Assembly (NCBI GenBank): GCA_050084985.1
Contig: JBITNC010000001.1
Span: forward strand, 108,314,001 to 108,378,000
Length of the DNA stretch: 64,000 nt
From: Nageia nagi
Taxonomy: Eukaryota > Pinophyta
Direction of reading: 5' to 3'
The notes under the pieces were generated by a model. The model was not told where the DNA came from. It searched no databases and saw nothing but the letters and a program-made list of their open reading frames with translations. How positions within the stretch are numbered: the first letter of the stretch is position 1; each line of letters begins with the position of its first letter. The translations under genes were made by a program, and so were the position numbers. Shown one piece after another: positions 1-10,700 of the stretch.

Positions 1-1063
1 ATTAATAAAGTATACAACACCATCAATGTTGGTATTCATCTCTTCAAACAATTCCCTTCGAAATGACATGTGACATTCTGCACTAGTATCAAGCAACCAT
101 GCATTCTCCTAAGATGGAAATGAAGTATTACACAAATTTTCAATTATATTGTTATAATAAGCTATAATATAGTGATAAAAATCATAATTCTTACTATTGT
201 ATTGCTCTCATTTTTCATTCTATTCTTTGTTCTTATCCCATGGAGTGTGACAAGTATTAGCTTCATGGCCTCATATATCATATATTTTACAATGGAGATT
301 GTTCCTCTCATCACGATTACCTTGATTAGATCTATCCCCTTCCTCTATGATTCCTCCTACCATGACCATGGTTGCTACTTTCACCTTGATAAGAATCATA
401 CGCAACATTCTTTCCCTTTTGAGAAATACATAATGTGTATTAAGTAGGATCACTAGATTTCTTGGCAAATGCCTTCTCACATTCTGTAATCTTATCCACC
501 AAAGTATCAAATGTGAGAGACTTCAAGTTACCACTAGCTTGCAAGGATTAAAGATAATTTGAATATGTTAGGTACAATGACTTAATCAAATTTGTGAGAG
601 AAATACCAATCTTCACACTAGTAGAGTCAATGTCATGCATTATTTCTCTAATTTAAGAAATCAATGCCATAGGATCATCATTTGTTAACTCTAGGTTAAA
701 AAGTTTCAATTGAAGTTGGATTAATTCCAATTCATAATGGGATTCAAATAAGTATTTAAGTTTCTTTAGTGCATTCTAAGCATCATTAATGGAGCTAATA
801 TGGTGATTAACCTTCTCACTAACCAAAGATGAAATCAAAGCATACGCCTTATTATTTTTCATGTTCTAAACTAAAAGCTCCTTGGCATCAGTCAGTTTGG
901 TAGGTTGGTTACCACCATCACAAATACTAAACCAAAAATCATTGAAAATCAAAGTGCAAAAATCATTGAAAATCAAAGTATGCTTTATTTTCCTAGACCA
1001 CTCCAGCCAATTTTCTTTACGAGTTAATACAACACCAACAATACTCGCAAGGGAATGCATCTT
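1..1063 (-). pseudogene. Ty1/copia gag and start of protease, truncated by window edge
   Basis: Read on the minus strand from an ATG near 1063, one frame gives a copia-type gag: an N-W-L-E-W-S-R motif near the N-terminus (the usual 'expressed as W-x-x-W' start of copia gag), then F-E-S-H-Y-E-L-E and L-K-S-L-T-F-D-T-L-V-D-K-I segments. Near the left edge (about 105-70) follows A-W-L-L-D-T-S-A-E-C-H-M, the protease active-site region, with the usual D-[ST]-G reading D-T-S. The frame has several stops, for example in place of Trp near 866 and 778 and of Gln near 447. The rest of pol lies outside the window to the left. The gag sequence differs from that of E1 and E2, so this is another copia family. 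Nothing suggests activity. Confidence 0.8.
935..982 (-). repeat. 24-bp tandem duplication inside copia gag
   Basis: Two direct 24-bp copies, 935-958 and 959-982, differ at about one base. On the minus strand they are in frame and duplicate the octapeptide T-L-I-F-N-D-F-[CW]. Only one copy is expected in a normal copia gag, so this is a local slippage event in this copy. Confidence 0.85.
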
Positions 1064-1222
1064 TGAAATAGAAAATTCAAACTTTATTTATTTGCTTTAC
1101 AAAATTTTATAATTCAATAAATTGCACACACTTTTCCAAAAAACACACACAAAACCAAAATTTCTTTTTGCTCACACCACATGAAAAATACAAAAAGAAT
1201 ATAGGATCTCAAAAGAGATTTA

Positions 1223-1474
1223 TTACATCACACATCTCCTCTTGCGAGGAGGGTTTCTTTTAGAAGGCATGTTATGAGGAGATGGTATAGTGAAAGTAGA
1301 AGTAGTATCAAAAAATTCAACAACATCATCTTGGTCTTCGTTATCATCAACATTGATCAAATAACCTATTTCCAACTCAAATTTTATTTTATCAGCTTCA
1401 AGTGTGACACAATACTCCAAAGTGCAAAATCTCTCAATTATGCCTAATTCACCAATATCTGAATCAGAAGTCAT
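1223..1474 (-). CDS. short open frame, unrecognised (83 aa)
   Basis: An 83-codon open frame on the minus strand, acidic in the middle (D-D-N-E-D-Q-D-D-V-V-E) and with a basic C-terminus (K-R-N-P-P-R-K-R-R). I recognise no family. It lies just upstream of the minus-strand copia gag and could be part of that element's leader, or chance. There are no supporting signals apart from its biased composition. Confidence 0.15.
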   Translation of the reverse strand: MTSDSDIGELGIIERFCTLEYCVTLEADKIKFELEIGYLINVDDNEDQDDVVEFFDTTSTFTIPSPHNMPSKRNPPRKRRCVM

Positions 1475-2488
1475 ACCATCTTTGCCAATATATTTTTTAA
1501 TGGAAGAGCCTATCCTTGGACCACATTTGTAAATATATTATGTGCATATATCAAAAATAAGAGTGGGTGTATATCATTTCCACCATCACCACCTCTACCC
1601 AATTGCACCACTCTGCTTCCAATATATTATAGGTGTATATTGAAAGTCATATCATGGGTGTATATCAAAGTCCACCACCTCGCTACCTTTGGATGATGCC
1701 ACTCCACCTAGATATATCATGCGCATATAGTGAAGCTACATAATTGGTGCATATAAATTATGGGTGTATAGCATAAAACAAATATAAAACTCACCAAACT
1801 ATGATATGTACCTATCCATGCTATTTGATGTTTTGCATGCAAATTGAATTGCTTAGTCCATTATAGTTGTAGAACCCTGAAACTCTAGGTATGGGAAGTT
1901 TTTGTCAATGCATGTTACCCGTATGAGGTGTAGGATTGTGTTTCTCTTATGATTTATGCTTGCATGTTGATTTGTGGGCTGCATTTATGTAATTTTTTAT
2001 GCATGAATAAATATTTAGCTTGTTGCAGTATTACCAATTAAATCTTCATACCCATTGGAATTTTTATATCATATTTGCATGAATAATGAGAATAATGCAA
2101 CCTAGAAAAATCCTTAGAACAATGTAACATGGAAACCATATAGGGAAACAAAGTTATAGCTACAAATGAAGATAAGAATGCCACATGGCGTCGCATATAG
2201 ATAAGATTTTAATAAAAAACCCTACATTATTAAGGTTTTAAATGGAGTAAATTTGAAGCATGAATAATGTTAGTTCATATCAAGCAATGGTTAATGTACA
2301 ACATGTGAGAATATAATGAAAATAGATAAATAATATTAATTATAATTATAAACTCGTTAGTACAATGTTGAGGTGATTTGATAGATGCCATGCATTAAGC
2401 TAAAACCAAAATTACACCATTTACCATCTACCTAGGGAAGGAGCAAACATAGACCTAAATGATTAAGTGAGGAATTCAATATCTACAA
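1475..2488. other. AT-rich spacer with clustered GTGTATAT motifs
   Basis: No gene is recognisable. Between about 1545 and 1775 a GGTGTATAT-like word recurs about six times at irregular spacing (for example gggtgtatatc, aggtgtatatt, gggtgtatagc), mixed with C-rich pieces. The remainder is AT-rich and featureless to me. Confidence 0.5.
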
Positions 2489-3661
2489 ATCAACCCACAT
2501 TTCAATTTGATAGCTTCAAAAATGGGTGGAGGCTTGTTAACAAGGAAGCCTAGTTCAATAGAGGAGAGTAGGCAAAATACAGAAGTATGGCATATTATTT
2601 GTGAGGGAGGTCTAGATAGATTTATGGATGCATGCAATGGTGAGGATGAATAAATCTCACTATAAATTGCAAAATCATGGAATGAAGATGTTTCTAGTGT
2701 CAATGGTTTAGAGTTGGTATGCTTAATAGAGATAATTGCCAAAGCTACCCACCTACCAAACATTATAAGAGAAGTAAGAAGGGAAGACAAGGTGAGTAAG
2801 ATTGCATCCAAAGACAAGTTCATCCAAATGTACATGCATGGGCTTAGTTTAGATAAGTTTTAAATGGGGGTATTATGAATTTGCCTTATAGAGCTTTGGA
2901 AGGAGCTAACAAAGGCCTTGATGAGATTTATAACACTTGAAATATCATTTTAGTCTTATCAACTACTTTGCTTTTCCTAAAATAGATAGGGTGAATTTTT
3001 CCTTCTTTGTGTTCAATTCAATGACCAATTCTATATGAAAATTGAAGGCAAATTTAACACCATGGCTAATTGATGGTAAAGTGATAAAACTTGTATATGT
3101 AAGTGCATTGGCAAATAGACCTAGGAGGGTACCAAGAGTAAGAATATTAGTTGGAGGATAGGTATTCAACACATGGGAGAAAAAGAACCTTGGCATTAAA
3201 TTTTTGAAAAAGAGGAGAATATCCCTATGGATAGTGCATTGAAATAAAAGAAGGGGGGAAGAAACCTAATGAAGAGAAAGGAGAGCCAAGAAAGGAGAGT
3301 GATTCAAGGGAGACAAGTTCCAGGAAAGGGAAAGAAAAATTACATTTGGACCGTATAACATTCATAGGCAAGAGATTGCATCATCATAGGGTAAAGAAAT
3401 GGGGGACATGTGGAAGATGATAGAAGAAGATAGAATTGTAGCTAAGACCCTTGTAGAAGCTAGTAAGGCATCTCTCAGTAGTGTGGTCACAATATACATA
3501 GACTCCTCTTTCATTGACATAACTAAAATTAACACATAAGTTGTAGAAAGAACAAAGGAAATTGCAACAAAGTAGGGGAAGGGGGAAAAAAGAATGGAGG
3601 ATATAGTGGAGTACAATCCAATCTCAGGGAGAACAAGGAGAAATACCAAACAAATGAGCAA
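2489..3661 (+). pseudogene. degenerate coding relic, family not recognised
   Basis: Plus-strand frames hold long protein-like runs broken by stops and shifts: 2489-2652 (F-N-L-I-A-S-K-M-G-G-G-L-L), 2655-2861 (I-A-K-A-T-H-L-P-N-I-I-R-E-V) and 2968-3220 (R-V-N-F-S-F-F-V-F-N-S-M, then K-L-V-Y-V-S-A-L-A-N-R-P). Composition and spacing suggest a decayed accessory protein of a plant transposon rather than a host gene, but I cannot name the family. The minus-strand open frames over the same stretch look like shadows of this sequence. Confidence 0.35.
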
Positions 3662-3721
3662 GAAGGAATAAGGAAAGGATAAAGGAGCATTTAAAGGTTT
3701 GTAATTTATTAGTTTTGATCA

Positions 3722-4003
3722 ATGAACAACACCAATGGAATTCCAAATCAGAATCATTCTAAAGATGTTTGGGAAAGAAGAAAAGTAGGAGTGAAGCTAC
3801 AAAGTAAGAGTTTTTTCGTATTACTAACTTGGGCACTTCATGTATTACTATTAGTCAATGTATTATTAGTGTTTTTTGGGCAATTAGTTTTTTTAGGAAC
3901 CTTATTAAGGAATTATGGACACTTTTTTGTATATTGTTTGGGAACTACCATGTATATATTTATCTTGGCTATAAAGTTTTGTGAATATCCTTCCAAAATT
4001 TAG
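3722..4003 (+). CDS. 93-aa hydrophobic open frame, unrecognised
   Basis: The open frame starts at an ATG. Its N-terminal ~30 residues are polar and basic; the rest is strongly hydrophobic, with two or three possible membrane segments (about residues 32-55 and 60-85). It lies directly downstream of the unrecognised coding relic and ends 328 bp before E1, so it may be that relic's C-terminal part. No family is recognised, and a chance open frame in AT-rich DNA is possible. Confidence 0.2.
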   Translation: MNNTNGIPNQNHSKDVWERRKVGVKLQSKSFFVLLTWALHVLLLVNVLLVFFGQLVFLGTLLRNYGHFFVYCLGTTMYIFILAIKFCEYPSKI

Positions 4004-4330
4004 ATAATTTGAAGAATAATACAAAAAATAGCATCTGTATTGTATGTAAATAAGGTGTTTTTGGTTATTATTTACTAAAAAATTTATTTCATTGCATCAA
4101 AGTGTGTTTGCTTCATTGATCTTCTTAAAAATATTGAGTGCTTTAAGATTATAATTCACATTTTAAGGAAAATGGAAGTTTGAAAGCAATCAATGCCTTG
4201 TACTAAGCTATAATGCACCTCATATGTTTAATTTTATGTAGTTAACAAAAACACAATGACATTGAAATGTCATAGAATTTTTAATCTACATGTCCAAGAT
4301 ATCAAAGAAAAATAACTATTTTATCTATAT
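4004..4330. other. AT-rich spacer left of E1
   Basis: I see no gene or repeat here. It is the left flank of the E1 insertion and continues, after removal of E1, into the sequence starting at 12939. Confidence 0.5.
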
Positions 4331-4335
4331 GATTT
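4331..4335. repeat. E1 left target-site duplication GATTT
   Basis: GATTT directly precedes the TGTTAG start of the 5' LTR and is repeated directly after the 3' LTR at 12934-12938. A 5-bp duplication is standard for copia integrase. Confidence 0.9.
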
Positions 4336-4824
4336 TGTTAGAATTTGTAATGAAATATTGTGAATATCTAAACTCCTTGTAAATTCAATTAATCACTTAA
4401 AGGATATTTAGATACCTTAAGGGATTAATTGAATTCTTTATTATGTAAACTTTGACCTTACCAAGTGGTTAGTTGGTAGGTTAAAGTTAGGTAATATATT
4501 TATTGTAACCCTAACCTTACCCTTGGGTTAAAGGGAGGTTAGGGAGGTGCTCTCATGCTATAAATAGAGGGCCTCTCCTCTTGTAATATAACTTAGATTT
4601 TGAGTAAGATTACTCTACTAGTTTGTGTAGGAGAGAAAGGAATTGTAGTAAGAGGGTGCATAGTTTGAGAATTGAGATCTAGTTGTGGATGTACTCCCAA
4701 GGAGGGAGGAACCACTTATATTGGTGTTATCTTATGTGATTGGTGTTATTAGCTTGTAGATGTTGAATGATTAAGTTTCCTATAGTCTTGGACCTTGAGG
4801 ATTAGTGTAGAACTAATTCCTTCA
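4336..4824 (+). repeat. E1 5' LTR
   Basis: 489 bp, starting TGTTAGAATTTG and ending TTCA, followed after two bases by the primer-binding site. It matches the 3' LTR at 12445-12933 except for five substitutions: two adjacent near relative position 160, the others towards the 3' end. It carries a TATA box. It also contains a short C/T-G inverted motif around ccctaaccttacccttgggttaaagg that is kept in E2. Confidence 0.97.
4558..4567 (+). promoter_or_regulatory. E1 5' LTR TATA box
   Basis: CTATAAATAG lies about 222 bp into the LTR and is identical in both LTRs of E1 and E2. It fits the usual position of the retrotransposon promoter, with transcription expected to start about 30 bp downstream. 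The start itself is inferred. Confidence 0.75.
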
Positions 4825-4826
4825 AT

Positions 4827-4838
4827 TGGTATCAGAGC
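4827..4838 (+). other. E1 primer-binding site (initiator Met-tRNA)
   Basis: TGGTATCAGAGC is the standard plant copia sequence complementary to the 3' end of initiator methionine tRNA, two bases after the LTR end. Confidence 0.95.
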
Positions 4839-5670
4839 TTAGTATGGAAGCTCCTTCAATAATCTTTGAAAATTCTTCAATTTGGATGTCTCCATTTCTC
4901 ATCTTCTTACATTATTGAGGTAAAACATAATAGAAGTTATATATTTTTTACCTTCTTGGTTAATTATTGAATAATTGTATTTTACTACTAACATATTGTG
5001 TGCTATATGTTGACTATTGTTGAGCTAAATATGATTAACAATTTTTGATACTAACCTCTTTTGTGAATAGCTTTTTTTTGCAAATTACTTATTTGCTCAT
5101 TATTTAAGAGGATAGTATACAAAAATTAAGTTGAGGGAGATTTATGATTACTAAGCTAATACCTTCACTTGAAATACATTATTATTTAACAAAAATTATC
5201 TAAAACTTTATTTACAATAATTTTTTTTCATTTTCACAAAATAGTAATAAATTGAAGGTTTCAATTTTTGAAAAGCCACAAGATAGGTTTGAAAAATTTT
5301 AGGGCCACTTTGGTTGAGTGGAGGTGGTGAGTCATCAACAGCCCTTGAAAGCTTACTAGTTTTAGTATGAAAAACACATCAAACATGTTTTACTCAGGAA
5401 TAAACACATATGATTGACAAAAGACACAACTCAGTAATGAAACTACCTAAGCCCTATATCTATGAACTGAAAATATTATGTCAAATTATCTATAAACCCA
5501 TCGAATTGTGTTTGAAGGACATCCCCTATCTGAGTGTTGGGGGATAAGAGGAGTTGCCTTTCCATTGTTTGAGTTTGCTTGTGAGATTGGACCTCTCAGG
5601 CTATGGCGACTGGCTACGTACACTCTCATTTCTTCTCAGATATTATTGCAAATCACTCCTTCCTTGTTGA

Positions 5671-5877
5671 GTGTCTACTTTATCCGTCTCTCCATCACCC
5701 CTCATACAACATAGTGCAAATAAGAATGCGCAAGAAGGGGAAGGGCAAGAGGAAGGGGAAGGGCAAGAGGAAGGGGAAGGTGGAAATGAGGAGGATCGAG
5801 AATCCGATAAGCTGGCAGATCACATTCTCCAAATGCAAAGAGTTCAGCTCATGGTGGAAAAGAAAAATGTCTCCTGA
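5671..5877 (+). CDS. 68-aa open frame with Glu/Gly repeat in E1 leader
   Basis: The open frame includes an 18-bp tandem repeat (5737-5754 and 5755-5772, then partial) coding for E-G-E-G-Q-E twice, followed by a charged helix-like segment K-L-A-D-H-I-L-Q-M-Q-R-V-Q-L. The protein part is not like copia gag or pol and has no counterpart that I find in E2. It may be a scrap of captured host coding sequence, and it overlaps the tRNA-like gene on the other strand. A functional gene is unlikely. Confidence 0.2.
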   Translation: MSTLSVSPSPLIQHSANKNAQEGEGQEEGEGQEEGEGGNEEDRESDKLADHILQMQRVQLMVEKKNVS

Positions 5878-5948
5878 GAGATCCGAACTCTCATGGGAAA
5901 CCCCATGTACTTAGCAAGCACACGCCTTAACCACTTAGCCAAAGCGAC
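5868..5948 (-). tRNA. tRNA-Ser(GCU)-like gene, slightly degraded, inside E1 leader
   Basis: On the minus strand this 81-nt stretch folds as a class II (serine) tRNA. It has a 7-bp acceptor stem with one mismatch (position 4 against 69), a D-arm with AGTGGTTAAGG, an anticodon loop TTGCTAA with anticodon GCT (plus-strand 5913-5915), a long variable arm TGGGGTTTCCCAT, and a perfect GAGAG/CTCTC T-stem. Compared with the usual plant tRNA-Ser(GCU), several changes are C-to-T or G-to-A, and the conserved T-loop A58 is G. Directly after the 3' end the minus strand reads TTTTT, a pol III terminator. It is probably a recently captured or pseudogene copy; promoter boxes A and B are largely kept. Confidence 0.8.
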
Positions 5949-7777
5949 ATTTTTCTCTATGATGTCGACCTCGCCCTCATCATTTCCTCCCCTCATTAGG
6001 TTTGAATGTGGTGAGTGCCTCACCACTCCACCTAAGTCTTAAGGACTCAACCAAACTACTCTTCTCCTACGCAACCCTCTTCTCCTCCCTCTGCATCTTC
6101 TCCTTGACGCTGCCCTCCTTGTCTTAGAATAAAGTTGGAGGTTTCTTTTTTTCTTCTTTGTGCATTTAATTTTTTTTTTTTTTTTGTTGACTACTTGCAT
6201 ATTCTTAAATGCACATGCAAAGCAACGTTTACTCCTTCTTGGTAAGGGAAGGGTAGCCGTTTTTCTTACCTAAAAGCATTTATAACTTTGAGTGCTTAGG
6301 TAAAAGTAGCATTAACTAAGCATAGGTCTCCTTTGTTTTTCATTAATACTTGCAAGCTCTCTAGAAGAAAACCTATACTTTTTGATAGGAATTTAATATT
6401 TTTTGCTTGCTTACAAGTCATTTGTTCCTATTAAATGCACTTAGAAGTACTTATACTCCAACTTTAAGCATTGTCATGATGACTATAATACTTTAAAGTA
6501 AGTAGATACATCATTACTCTTCAATGCTATCCAATTTTTTAGAAAAATGTGGCAAATAAAGTTAATTCTTTAGGAGTATATTTTTATTTGCCTTAAATAA
6601 TTTTAAGTTTGGCAATTTACTTAGGTAAAATGATAAATATTAGTGTAACATTAACACTTTAAGGGATTTTTTTTACCTAAGTATTTCTAATGATTTCATG
6701 TTTCCTAAAAGAGAAACCTATGCTATTTTTTAAGTAAACAAGGGAAATTTTTTACTTAAAATATAAATGCATACTTAAAAGATAATTTTTTTAGCATACA
6801 AGTTTTAGGGATAAAACTTTAAGTAAAAAAAATGGGGGGGAATTTGTATAGTTTTTTACTTAAAACTTTATCTAGATCTTGCATGCTAAATTTGTAATGC
6901 ATGCCTCCTAATCTTGTGTAGGAATAAAGCATGTTTATTACTTAATTTTTAAGTTATGGAATAATGCATGTTTAAGTTATGGATTAATGCTAAGTAGGAC
7001 TTAGCCTTTTTAAATTCATTAAAGTGTTGAATGAATTTATGAACTTGAGAAAGTATGCAAAATGTAAAAATGTCCTTTAGGGGTTAGTACAAAACCCATT
7101 GGACTCTTATATTTCAAGTTCTTGTGGATGATGTATTTTTAATACTTTACTTTATATTTTTGCATAATTGCTTTATACTTGCAAAACGCAAAATATTGAA
7201 AGTAACCCCTAAAATGAACACATCCGCATGTACTTTTCCACAACATGACTTGTTTAGGGAGCCACAAGGGGAGGACAGGGCAGATTGGAGCCTTTTTAGT
7301 CCGAAGAACCAAGTGGTGGTAAATCTATCTTAATTGCCCCTAAGACCTCTGTTGGATTGGACATAACTCTATTAGGTGGATAGGCATGTGTGTAGTGATA
7401 CCACATGTCCGCACATCCATTTAGGGATTATCCTGATAACCTAGGAGGAAAACTTGAAAACCTTAAATAAGATAATTAAAATGGTTGGTCCAAGATACAT
7501 CGGATCCTTGGAAAATAGTTGGTACTTCTCCTTGAGAGAGTATATTACTAACCAAGGTGAACTGGTTGAGGACTGGTAGTACTTGGGCTCCACTTTGTGG
7601 GCATCCAGGTGAAGGCTTGATTCTATACAAGAAAACAACCTCAACTTTATCCTTCTACGGATCTTATTTTATAAGTTTGCACATGTGGGACATGTTTACT
7701 TATCAATGTTTGATTTGTATAGATGGTAAATTATAGAAATTTATTCATTCTTTTTGCTTATTTACTTTTGTGTAGCA

Positions 7778-10700
7778 ATGGTTGAAACCTTCATACCCAA
7801 GCATATACTCGATGGTTCCAACTTCGACATATGGGAACCTCATATGAAAGCTGAGTTACAAGTAAGGAAGCTATGGTAGATAATTAATGAAGACTTGGTC
7901 GCTCCTACAGATGAGAAGGCTCTTGAAATCTACAACTCAAAGAATAAGTTAGCAACTTCAATGATTTATCATGCAGTTTCAAATGATGTACTTCTCATGA
8001 TCTCTTCTTCAACATCAGCAAAGGAAGCTTGGGATAGGCTGAAGAAAATTTACCTTAGGTCAAAATTTTTAAGGAGGTTCACTATTTTACAAAAGTTGTT
8101 GCAATATCTTCAAGGTGAAGATGAAAGTGCTTCTATTTACTTGACCAAAATCATTGACCTCAGGACACAACTGGTTGGCTGTGGGTGCAATTGGATCAAT
8201 GATGAGTTCATGGTCTTCATCATTCTTCAAAGCCTTTCTACAAGGTTCAGTAACTTTGTCATGGTTATGGAAACTAGGCTCGATGATGAAGAAGATGTCA
8301 TCTCTCTTGATAACCTTTCTAGACTCCTTCTAAAGCATGAGGAAACTTTGAATAAGAAAATGTTGAACTTTTCTCCAAAGGACAATCACATTGCTCTAGG
8401 AGCAACCAAAACTCCTTTGAAGAAGAAGTTCAATCATTATAAATACAAAGATAATAAATCCTCACTTATCTTCAGGAAGCATGAGAAAAAGGGCAACAAT
8501 AATGGCAACTTCAAGCAAAGGAATGACAAAGCTAGATCAAGCAATCCAACACCTAAGGAAAAGTTTGATGGAAATTGTAACTTTTGTGGCATCTTTGGGC
8601 ACAAAGAGTATGATTATCATAAAAAGAAATTTGCTCAAAGAGGTAAGGGAAATGCAAATATGAAAAATTTTAATAATAAAAAGAAGACCAAGCATGCTGC
8701 TACTATTGCCTACTACTCAGTGACTCAAACTATTTCAAATGATTAGATTGTTGATTCAAGCTGCACTAATCACATGTGTTATGAAAAGGATAAGTTTGAA
8801 AACTTTCATAAGTACAAGAAGGATGCAATTGTGATAGGTGATAATTCAGTCCTTGATGTTCAAGGAATAGGGAGTGTGAAGATTCATGGAAAGGTTCTTA
8901 ATAATGTCTTTTATGTGCCTAAACTAAGGATGAATTAATCTCTGTAATTCAAATTACAAGGAAAGGATACTCATTTGAGTTTACCTCACACTCCTGGTGT
9001 GTTAAGAAAGGACTTGCCACCTTGATGAAAGGATCAGTAAAGGATGACCTTTATATTGTGGATCAAGTTCCTTCAAAGATGTGTCTTGCTGCAAATGTTT
9101 GTTCAAAGGGTAATCTTTGGCATCAACAATTAGGGCACCTTAACCACAAGAGTATTCAAGATATGAAAAATCAAGAACTTATGGAAGGTTTACCTAATAT
9201 TTCACCCACAATTGGTCTCTATGAAAGGTGCATTCTAGGAAAGATGAATAGGCAAAAGTTTGAAAAAGATAAGGCAACTCGGGCTACTCATCCTCTTCAG
9301 CTTGTGCATTCAGATTTGATGGGTCCGTTTTAGATTAAGTCTCTAGGGGGAGCTTCTTATGTTCTAACCTTCATTGATGACTTCAGTAGGATGACATTTG
9401 GTTATCTACTTGAGCACAAGGATCAAACTTTTGACAGGTTTAAAGAATTCAAGGCTCTTGTTCAAAATCAAACCGATTTTAAGATCAAGATGCTGAGATC
9501 TGATAATGGGGGTGAGTATAATAGCAATGAGTTTAATGACTATTGTGTTAAACATGGGATCAAGTGATAATTCACAATCCCTTACACCCCTCAACAAAAT
9601 GGAGTTGCTAAAAGGAAGAATCGAACCATTATGGAAATGGTAAGGTGCATGTTGGGTAACCTTCCTAGTTTCTTACAGGGTGAAGCTGTTCACACTGCTA
9701 TTCACACACTAAATAGGTGTCCTACTAAGGCAGTTGAAGGTAAAACTCTATATGAAGCATGGACAGGAAAGAAACCTAACATCTCACACTTTAGGGTCTT
9801 CGGTTGTGATGCATTTGCCTTCATTACCTCAGAGAAAAGAAATAAGTTGGATAAAAGATCAAAAAAATGCATCTTTGTGGGGTATGATAATCAGCATAGA
9901 GGTTACAGGCTCTACTCCTCATCCCATAAAATAGTCTTTATTTCTAGGGATGTCAAGTTCAATGAACTTCCTAAGGATATGACTTCTCATGCTGAGGTGT
10001 CTGATTCAGATGATTCTTCACCTGCACCTAACTGGTTGGATGATAATGTAGGGAAGTCACCATAAGAGCAAAATTCTCCAGCTCAGAGAATTACAAGGAG
10101 TATGACCTTGAATAAATCTTTATTTGCCAAAATTGATAATATGAATGAGCCATCAACTTTCAAAGAAGCTTCCAAACAAGAGTGTTGGATGGAAGCTATG
10201 AAAGTTGAGTATGAGGTGCTCATGAAAAATGAAACTTGGGATTTGGTTCCTTATTCCAATGAGAAAAATGTGATTGGAAATAAATGGATATACAAGGTCA
10301 AGTACAATTCTGATGGAGAAATTGAAAAATACAAAGTAAGGTTAGTGGCCAAAGGATTCGCTCAGAAATATGGTATTGATTATGACGAAACCTTTGCTCC
10401 TGTGGCCAAGATGCCTACTGTCAGGATAATCCTTACTCTTTCTACAGCTCAAGGATGGAAAGTTTTTCAACTTGATGTCAAGAGTGCATTTCTCAATGGT
10501 GACTTGGATGTAGAAATCTACATGAATCAACCAGAAAGATTTATTCCATAAGGTAAAGAGTCTTTTGTGTGCAAGCTAAAGAAGTCTTTGTATGGACTTA
10601 AGCAAGCACCTAGAGCATGGTACAAGAAAATTTTAGGATTCTTTATAGATATTGGTTTTTCCAAGTGCTTCTTTGACTCAGATCTCTATGTACTCAATTA

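Larger units (their letters stand above)
5309..6055. mobile_element. possible ~750-bp insert in E1 leader with inverted ends
   Basis: TTTGGTTGAGT at 5309-5319 has its exact inverse at 6045-6055. Just inside both ends there are imperfectly related GGAGGTGGTGAG-like and CTCACCACTCCACC-like words (5320-5332 and about 6016-6033). The enclosed DNA is GC-richer than the rest of the leader and includes the tRNA-Ser-like gene. The right-end word (cacctaagtcttaa…aacccaacc) also occurs in the E2 leader near 29825-29850. This could be a nested MITE-like unit or captured host DNA. No convincing target duplication was found. Confidence 0.35.
4839..7777 (+). other. E1 leader, about 2.9 kb, mostly non-coding
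   Basis: Unusually long stretch between primer-binding site and gag. It is mostly AT-rich, with a more GC-rich insert at about 5305-6055. The last ~700 bp (from about 6900) is well conserved with the E2 leader, including a block around 7200-7440 matching E2 30740-31010. The conserved blocks contain short open frames in both copies but no shared protein, so they are probably RNA-level leader sequence. A run of T near 6170 and AT-rich words fill the rest. Confidence 0.7.

Noticed and set aside
2476-3661. Minus-strand open frames
   Set aside because: They lie opposite plus-strand frames with more protein-like sequence and show only hydrophobic low-complexity residues typical of antisense frames.
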